DNA from: JAYPWI01 sp964629575
Lineage (GTDB): Bacteria > Actinomycetota > Acidimicrobiia > Acidimicrobiales > Poriferisodalaceae
Direction of reading: 5' to 3'
DNA: 64,000 nt
Assembly: GCA_964629575.1 (NCBI GenBank)
Contig: CAZVUM010000007.1
Location: 1 to 64,000 of the forward strand
Shown here: piece after piece, positions 49,771-60,097 of the stretch
How the letters are laid out: every line of letters begins with the position of its first letter
Numbering within the stretch: position 1 is the first letter of the stretch
Notes under the pieces: generated by a model
The model's input: only the letters and a program-made list of their open reading frames with translations
The model's database searches: none
What the model was told of the DNA's origin: nothing
Translations under genes and position numbers: made by a program

Positions 49771-52545
49771 TCAGAGAAGATGCACGGGGTGCGTCACCTG
49801 CCGACCCGTGAGGCGATCGGCCTGTGATCGGCAAGAGAACCCTGTTGCCGCAACCGTCGCATCGGTCTCGATGGCGTCCGCCCACGCGAGGTCCCAGATC
49901 TCGCGGCTGAGCTCTTGGTTGCCTCGCTCATGGCCGAAGATCCCCGCCATTCCACAACAACCGACCGCCGGAGCCGTCACCGTGTGGCCGGCCGACTCCA
50001 GGATCGCCGTCCAGTTGGCGAGGGCGGCCGGGCGGGTCGCTCGCTCGGTGCAGTGACCGAGTAGCACCACCCGCTGCGCTGCGCCGCCGAGCTGGTCGGC
50101 GCGTTCCAGAATCAGCTCGTCGAGGTGTCGCACCGCGTGATCGGGATACCGCTCCACAACCCGCGGATACTCGTGCGAGTGAAGCAGGCCGGTCGCCGGC
50201 TCGATCACGACCGGAACGGCTCCTACGGCATCGATGGCTGCCACCAGATCGCGCTGGCGATTGGCCGCTGACTCGAACTTCGTCCTCAGTCCCTTGACGT
50301 GGTCGTACTTCCCGGAGGGGACGAAGGACGCCACGCGCACCTCGTAGCCCAGACGTTGCAGAAGACGCACTGCAGCAGCTGCAGTCTCGGGCTCCAGGTG
50401 GCTGGTGAACGAGTCCTGGATCACCACGACCTCGACCCCGGCTGCCTCCGCCGGATCGAACAGCTGCGCACCGAGGTCGACCCGTCGCCTCGGCAACGGA
50501 AGGTCGCGCAACCCGAGGAGAGCGCCGGCGGGGCGAGCGCCCAGGCGGGCGAGCCACGGCACCCGAGTCGCAAGCGCCGCGACGCTCTCGAACCGGCTGA
50601 GGACTCGATGCGACAGCGGTCGGCGCACGTCGCGGTAGTAGTCCGCGAGAAATCGTGACTTCATCTCCGGGATGTCGACCTCGACCGGGCAGCGCCCGGT
50701 GCACGCCGAGCACGACAGACATTGCGCGAGGTTGGCCTCGAGTCCTGCGCCGAAGTCCGAGTCGGGAGCGGGCTCGCGGCGCCGCAGCCACTCGCGCAGC
50801 AGGTCTGCTCGACCGCGTGGGGACAGCGCCTGGTCGCCCGTCGCCTTGAACGACGGGCACATGACCTCGGCTGCGTCGTGGTGATGACAGAGGGCGTTGC
50901 CGTTACACGCGAACGCGTCGGCGTAGTGCCGCCGAACCTCGACCGGGACGCCGCGGTTCGCCTCCCCACGCAGTGGAGGCCCATCGAGCGGCAGGATCGG
51001 AGTGTCCACGCCGGCCGGGCGATACAGCTTGCCGGGATTGAACACATCCCCAGGGTCGAACGCCGTCTTGACCTGGCGCATCAGCTCGATGGTCGACGCC
51101 GGGACGAAGTCCGCCACGGACTCGCCGCGAAAACCCCTCCCGTGCTCGCCCCACAGCACCCCGCCATGGCGTCGCACGACGGCGACCACTGTGTCGCTGA
51201 TCTCGCGGACGAGCCGTTCGTCGTCGAGGTCGATGGTGTCGAGGGCCGGCCGGACGTGAACGCAGCCGACGTCCGCATGGCCGAACATTCCGTACTCCAC
51301 GCCGACCGCATCGAGCACAGCCCGAAAGTCCGTGATGAAGGCGCACATGTTGTCCACCGGGACGGCGCAGTCTTCGACGAACGCGGTCGGGCGTCGTGAC
51401 TTGTCCGGCGCCCCCACCTCGATCTTGGCCAACAACCCGACCGCGTCGGCGCGCACTTTCCAGGCGTCCGAGCGGACCGCAGCGTCGGTCACGACAGCCG
51501 CGTCGACGCTGCGTCCCGTTGCCTCGAGCGCTGCAAGGACAGGAGCGGCATCAGGCGGGGCGTCGCCGGTGTATTCGAGCAGGAGCACCGACCCGCCGCG
51601 ATCGCCGACGACGGACCCGAGCGCCGGCCACGCCGGGCTGGATCGACCTGCGTCGAGGGTCCGTTCGTCGAATGTCTCGATTGCGGTTGGCAGCGTCGTC
51701 CGGAGGTCGAGTGAGTCCTCGAGTGCGGCGGCGAAGGACGGGTAGCTCGCAATCACGAGGAGGGTGTGAGCGGGAAGCGGGGTGAGCGCGATGGTCGCCG
51801 ACTCGATGACCCCGAGGGTGCCTTCGGCGCCCACGACGAGGGCGAGCGGATCGATCACACCGTCGCGATGCAAGCGGTCGATGCCATAGCCCGAGAACCC
51901 CCTCGCCAGCTCGGGCAACCCAAGCTCGGCAGCTGTGGGGACTTCGATGGCGAGCAGGTCACGCCACAGCGCCGCGATTCGATCGGTGCCGGCCGCCAGG
52001 ACTTCTGCTTCTTCGAGGCGGGTCGGTTGGGCCCGAAAACGGGTCCCATCGTCGAGGATCATGTCCACGGCGAGAACATGGCGGTGAGCCCGTCCATGGA
52101 CCAGCGAGCCCTTGCCCGCCGCGTCGGTCGAGATCATCCCGCCCACCGTCGCCCGGTTGAGCGTCGACGTGTGAGGAGCCCAGTGCAACCCGTGAGGTTG
52201 GAGCTGTTGATTGAGACGTGCGGTGACGAGCCCGGGTTGAACGACTGCCGTACGCCGCTCATGGTCGACGTCGATCAGCTGATTCATGCGTCGTTTGACG
52301 TCGATCACGATCCCCGAGCCGAGCGCCTGGCCATTGGTTCCCGTTCCGCCGCCTCGGGCCACGATCGGGCGTGGCGCCGCGGATGCAGTGTTGTCGCGCA
52401 CCACCGCCACGATCTCATCGCCGTCGTCGGGAAGCACCACCTCGTCGGGAACGACCTGGTAGATCGAATTGTCAGTCGAGTAGACGGTTCTGGTGAGGTC
52501 GTCGGAGAGGCGCACGTCGAGGCGCATCTTCGCGCGCCGCGTCAC
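49771..52545 (-). CDS. FAD-linked oxidase / Fe-S dehydrogenase fusion (D-2-hydroxyacid dehydrogenase, YdiJ-like)
   Basis: 924 residues. An FAD-binding domain (PIVARGGGTGTNGQALGSGI; GGMISTDAAGKGS) and FAD-oxidase C-terminal domain occupy about 1-540. Cysteine clusters CNGNALCHHH and CLSCSACTGRCPVEVD follow, then CCG-type domains (GCCGMAG, TGFSCRSQ). The order matches GlcD plus GlcF on one chain, as in YdiJ-type proteins that oxidise D-2-hydroxyglutarate or D-lactate. It probably feeds electrons to the quinone pool. The ATG overlaps the glycosyltransferase stop (ATGA), an odd partnership. Confidence 0.9.
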   Translation of the reverse strand: MTRRAKMRLDVRLSDDLTRTVYSTDNSIYQVVPDEVVLPDDGDEIVAVVRDNTASAAPRPIVARGGGTGTNGQALGSGIVIDVKRRMNQLIDVDHERRTAVVQPGLVTARLNQQLQPHGLHWAPHTSTLNRATVGGMISTDAAGKGSLVHGRAHRHVLAVDMILDDGTRFRAQPTRLEEAEVLAAGTDRIAALWRDLLAIEVPTAAELGLPELARGFSGYGIDRLHRDGVIDPLALVVGAEGTLGVIESATIALTPLPAHTLLVIASYPSFAAALEDSLDLRTTLPTAIETFDERTLDAGRSSPAWPALGSVVGDRGGSVLLLEYTGDAPPDAAPVLAALEATGRSVDAAVVTDAAVRSDAWKVRADAVGLLAKIEVGAPDKSRRPTAFVEDCAVPVDNMCAFITDFRAVLDAVGVEYGMFGHADVGCVHVRPALDTIDLDDERLVREISDTVVAVVRRHGGVLWGEHGRGFRGESVADFVPASTIELMRQVKTAFDPGDVFNPGKLYRPAGVDTPILPLDGPPLRGEANRGVPVEVRRHYADAFACNGNALCHHHDAAEVMCPSFKATGDQALSPRGRADLLREWLRRREPAPDSDFGAGLEANLAQCLSCSACTGRCPVEVDIPEMKSRFLADYYRDVRRPLSHRVLSRFESVAALATRVPWLARLGARPAGALLGLRDLPLPRRRVDLGAQLFDPAEAAGVEVVVIQDSFTSHLEPETAAAAVRLLQRLGYEVRVASFVPSGKYDHVKGLRTKFESAANRQRDLVAAIDAVGAVPVVIEPATGLLHSHEYPRVVERYPDHAVRHLDELILERADQLGGAAQRVVLLGHCTERATRPAALANWTAILESAGHTVTAPAVGCCGMAGIFGHERGNQELSREIWDLAWADAIETDATVAATGFSCRSQADRLTGRQVTHPVHLL

Positions 52546-54494
52546 ACCTGCGTGGACTGCTCCTCTGACGTGGCCATGATCTCGAGGCGACCCGTCGGTC
52601 CCGCGACGATTCGGTTGATTCGAGTCGAGGCCGCCGTCAGGTCTGAACCCTCGATGGTCAGGTCGACCACGTCACCCTCGGCGAGGGTGAACGATGTCGG
52701 GCGATCGCCCTCGCGCAGCGTGGTGGCGCCGAGCGAGACGCAGCGCAGAATTTCGTCGAGAGCGTCCTCATCGACCTCGGTGAGCTGGAGCCCGAGACGC
52801 ACCCTGCTGCCGTCCTGGTTGGGCAGCGAGCTCCGCACCACGCCGCGCACGGCGATCGACGTGTAGCTCAGATCGACCCCCAGGGTCACCTCGTCCTCAA
52901 TGGCGACCGAACCAGTGGTGATCACGCCCGCCCCGCCGGCGCTCAGATCCACCACCCACGCAGCGCGACCATCGATGCTTCCGAAATAGTCCACCCCCAC
53001 CCGGTGATGGGCACGCTCCTGGCGTCGTCGCACGAAGGCCCCGACGACGCGAAGGCTCACCCAGGCGGTCGAGAACCCCCAACCGAGGACGAGGAGGAGA
53101 TCCCAACCCCCGAGACTCTGGAGCGGCCAGCCGAGCACGGCGTCGACGAGCCGCAGGCCGAGGAGGACCTCCAGAGCGATGACAAAGCCGAGCAGCGCTG
53201 GGAGATGGTGTACGACGTCCTCGTTCTCCGGATCGCCGGCCGGCACCCCGGCTCGGCGGCGATCGCGACGAAGTGTCTTCCACACGGCGCGAAGCCGGAG
53301 CTCGATCGACACCAGGTTGCGCGTGACGGTGCTCCCGAGCGTCAGACAGCCATGTCCAGCGGCAAGGCGACCGAGCGACATCGACGCGATCCACCCAGCG
53401 AGGAGCGACACGCCGAGCGGCGTGGCCGCGAAGGGAGGAATTCCCTGCGTGAGAGCAATGAGGAGGCACACCCCCACGACGAGGTACGAGATGGCACCCA
53501 GGTGCGAGACGCCGAGATGCAGCTGGTGAAGCCGCTGCGACCGCGTGAGGCCGCGAGTGATCAGCGCAGAGTCGCGGCTCGCGAGCACCTGCAGCTGCCC
53601 CCGGGCGAGTCCCTGTCGCTGCACGATGAACGAGGGCAGGTTGTGAGGTGCGAGCCCCGTGATCAGCGGTTCGTTGAGGTACCTGATGCGCCAGCCTGCA
53701 GCCTGCAGGCGCGAGGTCATGACGAGCTCGGCGGCATGGCTGTCGGTCGGGTAGCCGCCGGCGGCTTCCACGGCCGCTGTTCTCACGAGGGCGCCGCTTC
53801 CGGACCACGATGCTGCGCCGCGTGCGTCGGCCGCCGGTTCGACGACGTCGTACTGCCAGGACTCGTCGTGCCGGGTCCGCGAGCTGTGGATGACCGAGTC
53901 CACGTTGGCGTAGTCGCGCCCGAGCTGAACAGCGGCGACATCGTCCTCGAGGTACGGCAACGCGCGCCGGATCGAATCGGGCCGAGGGGTCTCGTCGCCC
54001 GCCAGGACCAGCACGAACGCCTCATCGATCACGGTGAGGCCGTGCGCGATCGCACCAGAACGTCCGCCCGTCGGCGAGGCGCGCGTGATGTATCGAGCCC
54101 CATAGCGGGTCGCAAGATGTCGCAGATCATCGCGGTCACCGTCGTCGAGCAGATGGATCGACGTCACCTCGGGGATCTCGAGGCATGCGAGCAGCGACGT
54201 GCGCACGGCCACCTCGCTCTCGTTGAAGGTGGTCACGAGGATTGCCACATCACCTTCGGGGTGGACACCGGCTCGTGGTCCGAGCTGGGCGGGCCACGCG
54301 ACCCACACGTCGAGGGCGTAGATCACCAGCAGCAAGATCTCCGCCGCGGCAAGCGGGACGCTCAGCCACAGCGCGTCGGCGTGGGGCAGGCCGCCGATCC
54401 GCCAGAGGCAGTACGCGGCGCCGAGGACCACACCACTCATCGCGACGAGATGACGCGATCGAGCCTGGACCTCCACGCGCACATCTTTCTCCAT
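52542..54494 (-). CDS. Membrane glycosyltransferase family 2 with C-terminal PilZ domain
   Basis: 650 residues from ATG 54494. Two N-terminal transmembrane helices precede the GT-A domain (DVAILVTTFNESEVAV, LLDDGDRDDLRHLA, a SGSGALVRTAAV acceptor loop, then VQRQGLARGQLQVL). Further membrane helices follow, and the last 120 residues form a PilZ domain (ERAHHRVGVD; WVVDLSAGGAGV matches DxSxxG). The layout is that of bacterial cellulose synthase-like enzymes that make and export a polysaccharide when c-di-GMP binds. It is divergent from the signal peptidase (44 bp apart). Confidence 0.9.
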   Translation of the reverse strand: MEKDVRVEVQARSRHLVAMSGVVLGAAYCLWRIGGLPHADALWLSVPLAAAEILLLVIYALDVWVAWPAQLGPRAGVHPEGDVAILVTTFNESEVAVRTSLLACLEIPEVTSIHLLDDGDRDDLRHLATRYGARYITRASPTGGRSGAIAHGLTVIDEAFVLVLAGDETPRPDSIRRALPYLEDDVAAVQLGRDYANVDSVIHSSRTRHDESWQYDVVEPAADARGAASWSGSGALVRTAAVEAAGGYPTDSHAAELVMTSRLQAAGWRIRYLNEPLITGLAPHNLPSFIVQRQGLARGQLQVLASRDSALITRGLTRSQRLHQLHLGVSHLGAISYLVVGVCLLIALTQGIPPFAATPLGVSLLAGWIASMSLGRLAAGHGCLTLGSTVTRNLVSIELRLRAVWKTLRRDRRRAGVPAGDPENEDVVHHLPALLGFVIALEVLLGLRLVDAVLGWPLQSLGGWDLLLVLGWGFSTAWVSLRVVGAFVRRRQERAHHRVGVDYFGSIDGRAAWVVDLSAGGAGVITTGSVAIEDEVTLGVDLSYTSIAVRGVVRSSLPNQDGSRVRLGLQLTEVDEDALDEILRCVSLGATTLREGDRPTSFTLAEGDVVDLTIEGSDLTAASTRINRIVAGPTGRLEIMATSEEQSTQV

Positions 54495-54538
54495 GGGTTT
54501 CCCTGTCGACCGACCACACCGGTCCAGAAGGAGCTGAT

Positions 54539-55231
54539 GTGGCCGCCGGCGCGGTCGACACGACGGACATGACCGCTGTGCTCGAGGCACCCGCTTTGCA
54601 GAACGACCCTCGCTCGCGCCTCGCGACCGAAGCGGGTTGGAACGGCTTCGAGACCGACGAGTTCCGATTCCCAGAACAGCCGCAGAGCGGCAAGACCCTT
54701 GCCCGGCGATCTGTGGAGCTGGGCGGGCTCGCAGTTCTCCTCCTGCTCGTCTCGCTGGGCCTGAAGAGCTTCGTGGTGGACACCTTCCGCGTGCCCTCAG
54801 AATCCATGTCCCCCACGGTCCAAGTGGGTGAACGCTTTGCGGTCAACCGGTTGGCGTACCGCTTCGACGCACCTGCTCACCGCGAGGTGGTCGTCTTCGA
54901 GCGACCCGCCTCCGCCCCGGTTGCCGACGACCTACTCGTCAAGCGGATTGTCGCACTCGGCGGCGAGGTGGTCGAAGCGCGAGATGGCACGCTGCTCGTC
55001 AATGGCATCGCGGTCGACGAGAGCGAGGTCCCGCCGACTGTGACGACGGAGGACTTCGGACCAGTGAGCGTCCCGCTCGAGCATGTGTTCCTTCTCGGCG
55101 ACAACCGCGGGGCATCGATCGACAGCCGGACCTTCGGTCCCGTGCCCGAGAGTCTGCTCGTCGGGCGCGCCCTGATTCGGATCTGGCCGCTCGATCGGGT
55201 TGGAGGCCTCGGCGCCTCTCAGGCCGACTGA
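54539..55231 (+). CDS. lepB: Signal peptidase I
   Basis: 230 residues from GTG 54539, preceded by AGAAGGAG at 5 nt. One N-terminal membrane anchor (about 60-80) is followed by the catalytic Ser-89 in PSESMSPT, Lys-135 in LLVKRIVALGG and box E GDNRGASIDSRTFGPV. It cleaves secretory signal peptides on the outer face of the membrane. Its 3' end overlaps the convergent surface-protein gene by 13 bp. A location beside a large surface protein suggests, but does not prove, a dedicated peptidase. Confidence 0.92.
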   Translation: MAAGAVDTTDMTAVLEAPALQNDPRSRLATEAGWNGFETDEFRFPEQPQSGKTLARRSVELGGLAVLLLLVSLGLKSFVVDTFRVPSESMSPTVQVGERFAVNRLAYRFDAPAHREVVVFERPASAPVADDLLVKRIVALGGEVVEARDGTLLVNGIAVDESEVPPTVTTEDFGPVSVPLEHVFLLGDNRGASIDSRTFGPVPESLLVGRALIRIWPLDRVGGLGASQAD

Positions 55232-58200
55232 AGCGCTTCGGCCTCGTCGCGCTGACGACGCCGACGCGCAATCAGGGTCAGAGCCAGCGCCGCCCCCAAG
55301 AGCCCTCCGACGATGAGCCGATTGGCTGCGCCGGAGTCCTCCGCTATCGACCGGACTGTGAACGACCCTGCTGAAGCGGTGACAACCGCAACACTGGCTG
55401 CGTCGGTCTCCACGGCGTGGGCGACATCCACCTCCAGGGCGAGTTCGACCCCGGGCTGGATCTCATCGATGGACACGCAGTCGTAGCCGGCGGTCCGTTC
55501 CGAGCACGTCCACCCGTCTGGGTCCTGGCCGAGGGTTGCACCCGACGCCAACTCGACAAAGACCGCCGCCCTGGCAGCACCGGTGCCCTCGTTGCCCACC
55601 ATGAACGTCAGCACCTCACCCTGGACGACGCCATCGTCGGAGATGTCCGCGGCCTGATCGAGGGTTTGGCCGTCGGCCTCGGCTGGTGATGCTGGAAGCC
55701 CTTGCGGTGCGGTGGTGGTCGTCTCGGACTCCTCGGGCGTCGCGATCGACGTCTCCACCTGCGCCGAGCTGAATTCGCCACCGGGCTGTCCCCCGCTCGT
55801 GCCGGCCGGCGGCCCGGAGGTGCTTGGGCCGGTCGTGGCCGGCGCGGCCGTCGTGCTGGGTGCAGCCGTTGTGGACGGCACCGTGGTTGAGGGCGGCACC
55901 GTGGTTGAGGGCGGCACCGTGGTTGAGGGCGGCACCGTGGTTGAGGGCNNNNNNNNNNNNNNNNNNNNNNNNNNNNNNNNNNNNNNNNNNNNNNNNNNNN
56001 NNNNNNNNNNNNNNNNNNNNNNNNNNNNNNNNNNNNNNNNNNNNNNNNTGGTTGAGGGCGGCACCGTGGTTGAGGGCGGCACCGTGGTTGAGGGCGGCAC
56101 CGTCGTAGTTGTGGTTGTGGACGGCACCGTACTCGTGGGCGGCACCGTCGTAGTTGTGGTTGTGGACGGCACCGTACTCGTGGGCGGCACCGTCGTAGTT
56201 GTCGTTGTGGACGGCACCGTCGTCGTGGTCGTGGTGGTCGTGGTCGGAACCGGCGGCGGATCCAGGGTGATCGTGAGTGCGGCACCGTCCGTGTGCGTCC
56301 AGCGGACGATCTCGGTCTCGGATCCGAGCACTGCTCGGGCTTCGTAGTACTCCCCCACCACGAGCTGCCCCGTCGAGCTGGACCCAGTGTCGCTCGCGAC
56401 AGTTCGCCAGCCGGAGGGCGTGTACACGTCGATCCGTTCGACGGTGACCGGGTCTCCGTGTGAGTCGGCGACCCGGATCGACGCGCTCCCCGTCGGGAAG
56501 TCCAGCGTGATCGTCTGCGCGGACCGCACATTGGTGACCGACTCCTCGAGCACCTCTCCGAGGTACGAGGCCCGAACCCGCACGCTCGTTCCGGGCGGAA
56601 CAGACAGCGTGGGAGCCGCGGTACCCGACACGTCCGTGACGGCGCGGCCACCCACCCAGATCTGAATGCGGTCGGGCGTGAGCGCGCCACCGCCTCCGGT
56701 GACCGACGTACTCACGGAGTAGGCGGTCACGCTGTGCTGGATGGATCCGGTCTCGGCCTGTTGAACGAACCGCGTCCGAGACCAACGGCCACCGAACTTG
56801 GACTGCACGTAGAACCTGCCGCCCACGGGCAAGCTGGTCAGGTCCACGCCTGTGGAGTCCGTCCCCACCGTCTGCCAGCCGCGCCCGGCCACGTAGAGCT
56901 GGATGGACTCCGCGATCGCCGGCGAACCGTTCTGGTCGACGACATCGAAGCGGGTCGCACCGATCGGCACCGTCGCGACGAAATGGTTGGCCCCATCGGT
57001 GGTCGGCCGTGCGGTGACACGTGTCCAGCGACCGTTGTAGCGGGCGTAGAAGTAGTAGGTGTTGCCCACGAGCAGGTTCGACATGGATGGCCGCGTGGGA
57101 TCGAGGTCCACCCAGCGACGCTCGGCACCGTAGCCACGCACCCGATCGGGCGCGAGCGCGCTGCCGTTCTGATCCACCATGGCGAATGTGACATCACGGA
57201 GCTCGACGCCGAAGTCCACCGCTGTCGACCCCGCCTCGGCGGTGAAGCGGACCTGCCGCCAACGGCCCTGTACGAGGACGCGTGCGTAGTAGCGGTTGCC
57301 GACCACGAGATCGTCGAGCTCCGCCGAGCTGGCGTCGGTCGCTATGTCGAACCAGCCGCGGCCTCCGATGTAGGCCTGCAGTCGGGTGGCCGCGATGGGC
57401 GTGCCATCGTCGTCGAGCACGCGCACCGTGGCTGAGGTGATCTCGTAGTCGATGGCCTGAAGCGTGGCGTCTGGGCCGGCGACGAAGCGCACCTGCTTCC
57501 ACTGACCGTGATGGAGGGCGCGGAAATAGTACGTGTTGCCGACCATGAGGCGGCTCATCGTCGCGCTCGACGCATCGGCGGCGATCTGCTCCCAGCGTCG
57601 GCTCGGACCGTAGCCCTGGATCTGCGACACCCGAACCGGGCCGTCTGGCGCTCGGAGTTCGAGGCGAACGTCCACGAACTCGTAGCGCTGATCGTGCACC
57701 GAGCCGCCGCCCGCAGCCACGAAACGGGTCTGTTGCCATCTGCCCTGGACGAGGGCCCTGAAGTAGTAGGTGTTGCCGACGATGAGGCCGCTCATCTCGG
57801 CCGTCTGGGCCGAGGTGGCGATGTCCGTCCAGGTGCGATTGCCCCCGTACCCCTGAATCCGGTCGGCGGTCACCGGGTTGCCCTCGCCATCGAGGAGGCG
57901 ATACGTGGCGCTCGTGGTCTCATATGCGTGGGAGAGGGTGTTCTCGCCGCTCACGACCACGAACCGGACCTGCTTCCACTGTCCGTGGTGAAGCGCACGG
58001 AAGTAGTACGTGTTGCCCACCACCAGCTGGGTCATCTCGGCCGAGGCTGCCGAGGTGGCGATGTCCGTCCAGGTGCGATTGCCCCCGTACCCCTGGATTC
58101 GGGTCACGATCACGGGGTTCCCGTCCTGGTCGGACAGGGCAAAGCTCGCGTCGGCGAACTCATAGGCGATCGATACTTCGGCCACGCCCGCGGCGGGCAC

Positions 58201-59930
58201 CGCACGCACCTGCTTCCACTGACCGTGGACGAGGGCTCTGAAGTAGTACGTGTTGCCGTCCAGCAGCCCGGTCATCTCGGCCGCTGACGCGTCGGCCGCG
58301 ACATCGGTCCACGTGCGATCCGCGCCGTATCCCTGGATACGTGTCGCCGTGACAGCAGAGCCGTTGGCGTCCACCAGGGTGACGCGGGCCGTCGCGTCGG
58401 CCGCATACGCGTGGCTGAGTTCGGTACGAGACTCGTCCGTCGTGAACGGGACCTGCTTCCACTGCCCCTGATACAGCGCGCGGAAGTGGTACGTGTTGCC
58501 AAGGATCAGATCGGTCATCTCCGCCGATGACGCATTCGTCGCCAGGTCTCGCCACACGCGGTCCCCGCCGTAGCCCTGGATTCGGGTCACCACAACGGGC
58601 TGTCCGGCGTTGTCGATGAGCGAGAATCGAGCGCTCGCGCCCGTCGTGTACTCGATGGTCTCCGACGCCGTGCCGTCGATGGCGGTGAAGCGGACCTGCT
58701 TCCACTGGCCGTGGTGAAGGGCACGGAAGTGGTAGGTGTTGCCGACCACCAGGTCCTCGAGGCTCGCGGTCGCCGCACCGTTGGCGACGGTTCGCCATGT
58801 CCGATCCGCGCCGTACGCCTGGATCTGGGTCGCCTCGACCGGCTCCCCGTTCTGATCGACGAGCTGCAGGGTCGCGGACCCGAACGAGTACTCGATGCTG
58901 ACCGTCTCGTCATCGCCCGAAGGAACGAACGAGACCTGCTTCCACTGACCGTGGTGGAGGGCCCTGGCGTACCTGGTGGCCCGCTTCCCATCCCGGTGAC
59001 CTCGACGCTGCTGATGTCGCGGCCGACGCTTCGCCACGCACCGTCGTGCACCTGGATCTCACTGACGGTGACTGCGCTGCCTGCCCCGTCGACGGTCCGA
59101 ACGGTGACCACCGTGACCAGGTCGCTGAAGACGAGCGGGGTCGCTCCACCATCGACGGAGGTTCCGGTGGCCTCGACGCTGGTGCCGTCGTAGGTCGCTC
59201 GCAGCCGGTAGTCGGCGCCGTCCGGGACGGAGATCGACGCTGACGAGGCGTCGTTCGCAATGACGACCCAGGCGTCGTCGATCCACTGTTCGATCGAGCT
59301 CGCCACGACCGGATCGCCGTCACCGTCGATCACCGCGACGGTGATCGCGAAGACGGCGGGAAGCGTGGTGGTGGTCGTCGATGTGGTGGAGGTCGTGCTG
59401 GTCGTGGACGTAGAGGATGTGCTCGTCGTGGGGCCATCCGGAGTCGTGGTGGTCGAGCCGTCGTTCGCCGACTCCACCTCCGGGTCCGTGGTGGTGGTGG
59501 TGGTGGTGGTGGTGGTGGTGGTGGTGGATTCGTCGCTCACCCCAGTGGTTGTCGACGCGGTGGTCGTGGTCGAAGGGCTCGTTGTGGTCGAAGGGCTGGT
59601 CGTGGTGCTCGCCTCGGATCGTTCTCGACCGTCCTCTTCTTTCTCGCTCGGGTCCCTCTCCTCTTCGTCCTTGTCCTCTGCGTCCTTGTCCTCTGCGTCC
59701 TTCTCGTCTTCGTCCTTCTCGTCTTCGTCCTGGTCGTCTTCGTCCTGGTCGTCGGACGAGCTCTCCACGAGTTCCGAGCTCGCCCCTGCGTCCCGAGCTG
59801 ACAGCCCGGGGAGGAACCGCGGCGCCACCGCGATGGTCACCAGAGCGAGCGCGACGAAGAAACTGACCTTTTGCTGCGCGCGTCGGGGTCGGCTCTCGCC
59901 CGCACGTCGCCATCGCTGGCCACCGATCAT
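55219..59930 (-). CDS. Giant multi-repeat surface protein (one apparent frameshift, one gap)
   Basis: About 1,570 residues across two frames. Frame 1 from ATG 59930: signal/anchor (VSFFVALALVTIAVAPRFLP), acidic Asp/Glu/Lys repeats, then Thr-rich segments. Around 58960-58990 it must switch frame to continue. Then about 13 units of about 80 residues follow; ten carry a (V)GNTYYFRA.. GQWKQVRF-type end and most an IQGYGxxRTW middle. The tail is Pro/Ser/Thr hexapeptide repeats (PPSTTV; gap 55949-56048), a domain with WTCSERTAGYDCVS, and a C-terminal membrane helix followed by RRRRQR. No LPxTG motif. Probably a wall-spanning adhesin or stalk; I recognise no named domain. Confidence 0.8.
55877..56222. 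repeat. Tandem 18-bp and 45-bp coding repeats around an assembly gap
   Basis: Units of GGTTGAGGGCGGCACCGT (plus strand; encoding Pro-Pro-Ser-Thr-Thr-Val on the minus strand) occur on both sides of the gap, then 45-bp units ending GTACTCGTGGGCGGCACC. Copy number is unresolved and probably variable. Confidence 0.9.
55949..56048. other. Assembly gap (100 N) inside the tandem repeat
   Basis: The same 18-bp repeat enters and leaves the gap, so the assembler probably failed on the array. True length unknown. Confidence 1.
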
Positions 59931-60097
59931 CGCTTTCCCGCTTTCCCGCTACCAAGCACCCGTTCGCAGCTCCGATCGGCATCTCGGCTGCGGCGTGTGA
60001 GGTTTGTGGCTCGACGTTCGCGAGCAATCACGGCTGCGTGTGAGAGGCTGAAGTCCGGAACACCGGTCCTGCTGGTCGACCGCTCAGCGAAAACGGG

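Noticed and set aside
55219..55330. Sortase sorting signal at the end of the surface protein
   Set aside because: The C-terminal helix and RRRRQR tail are there but no LPxTG or variant precedes them, and no sortase gene is nearby.
59470..59530. GGT/GTG triplet microsatellite as a separate repeat element
   Set aside because: It is coding sequence for the poly-Thr stretch of the surface protein on the minus strand.
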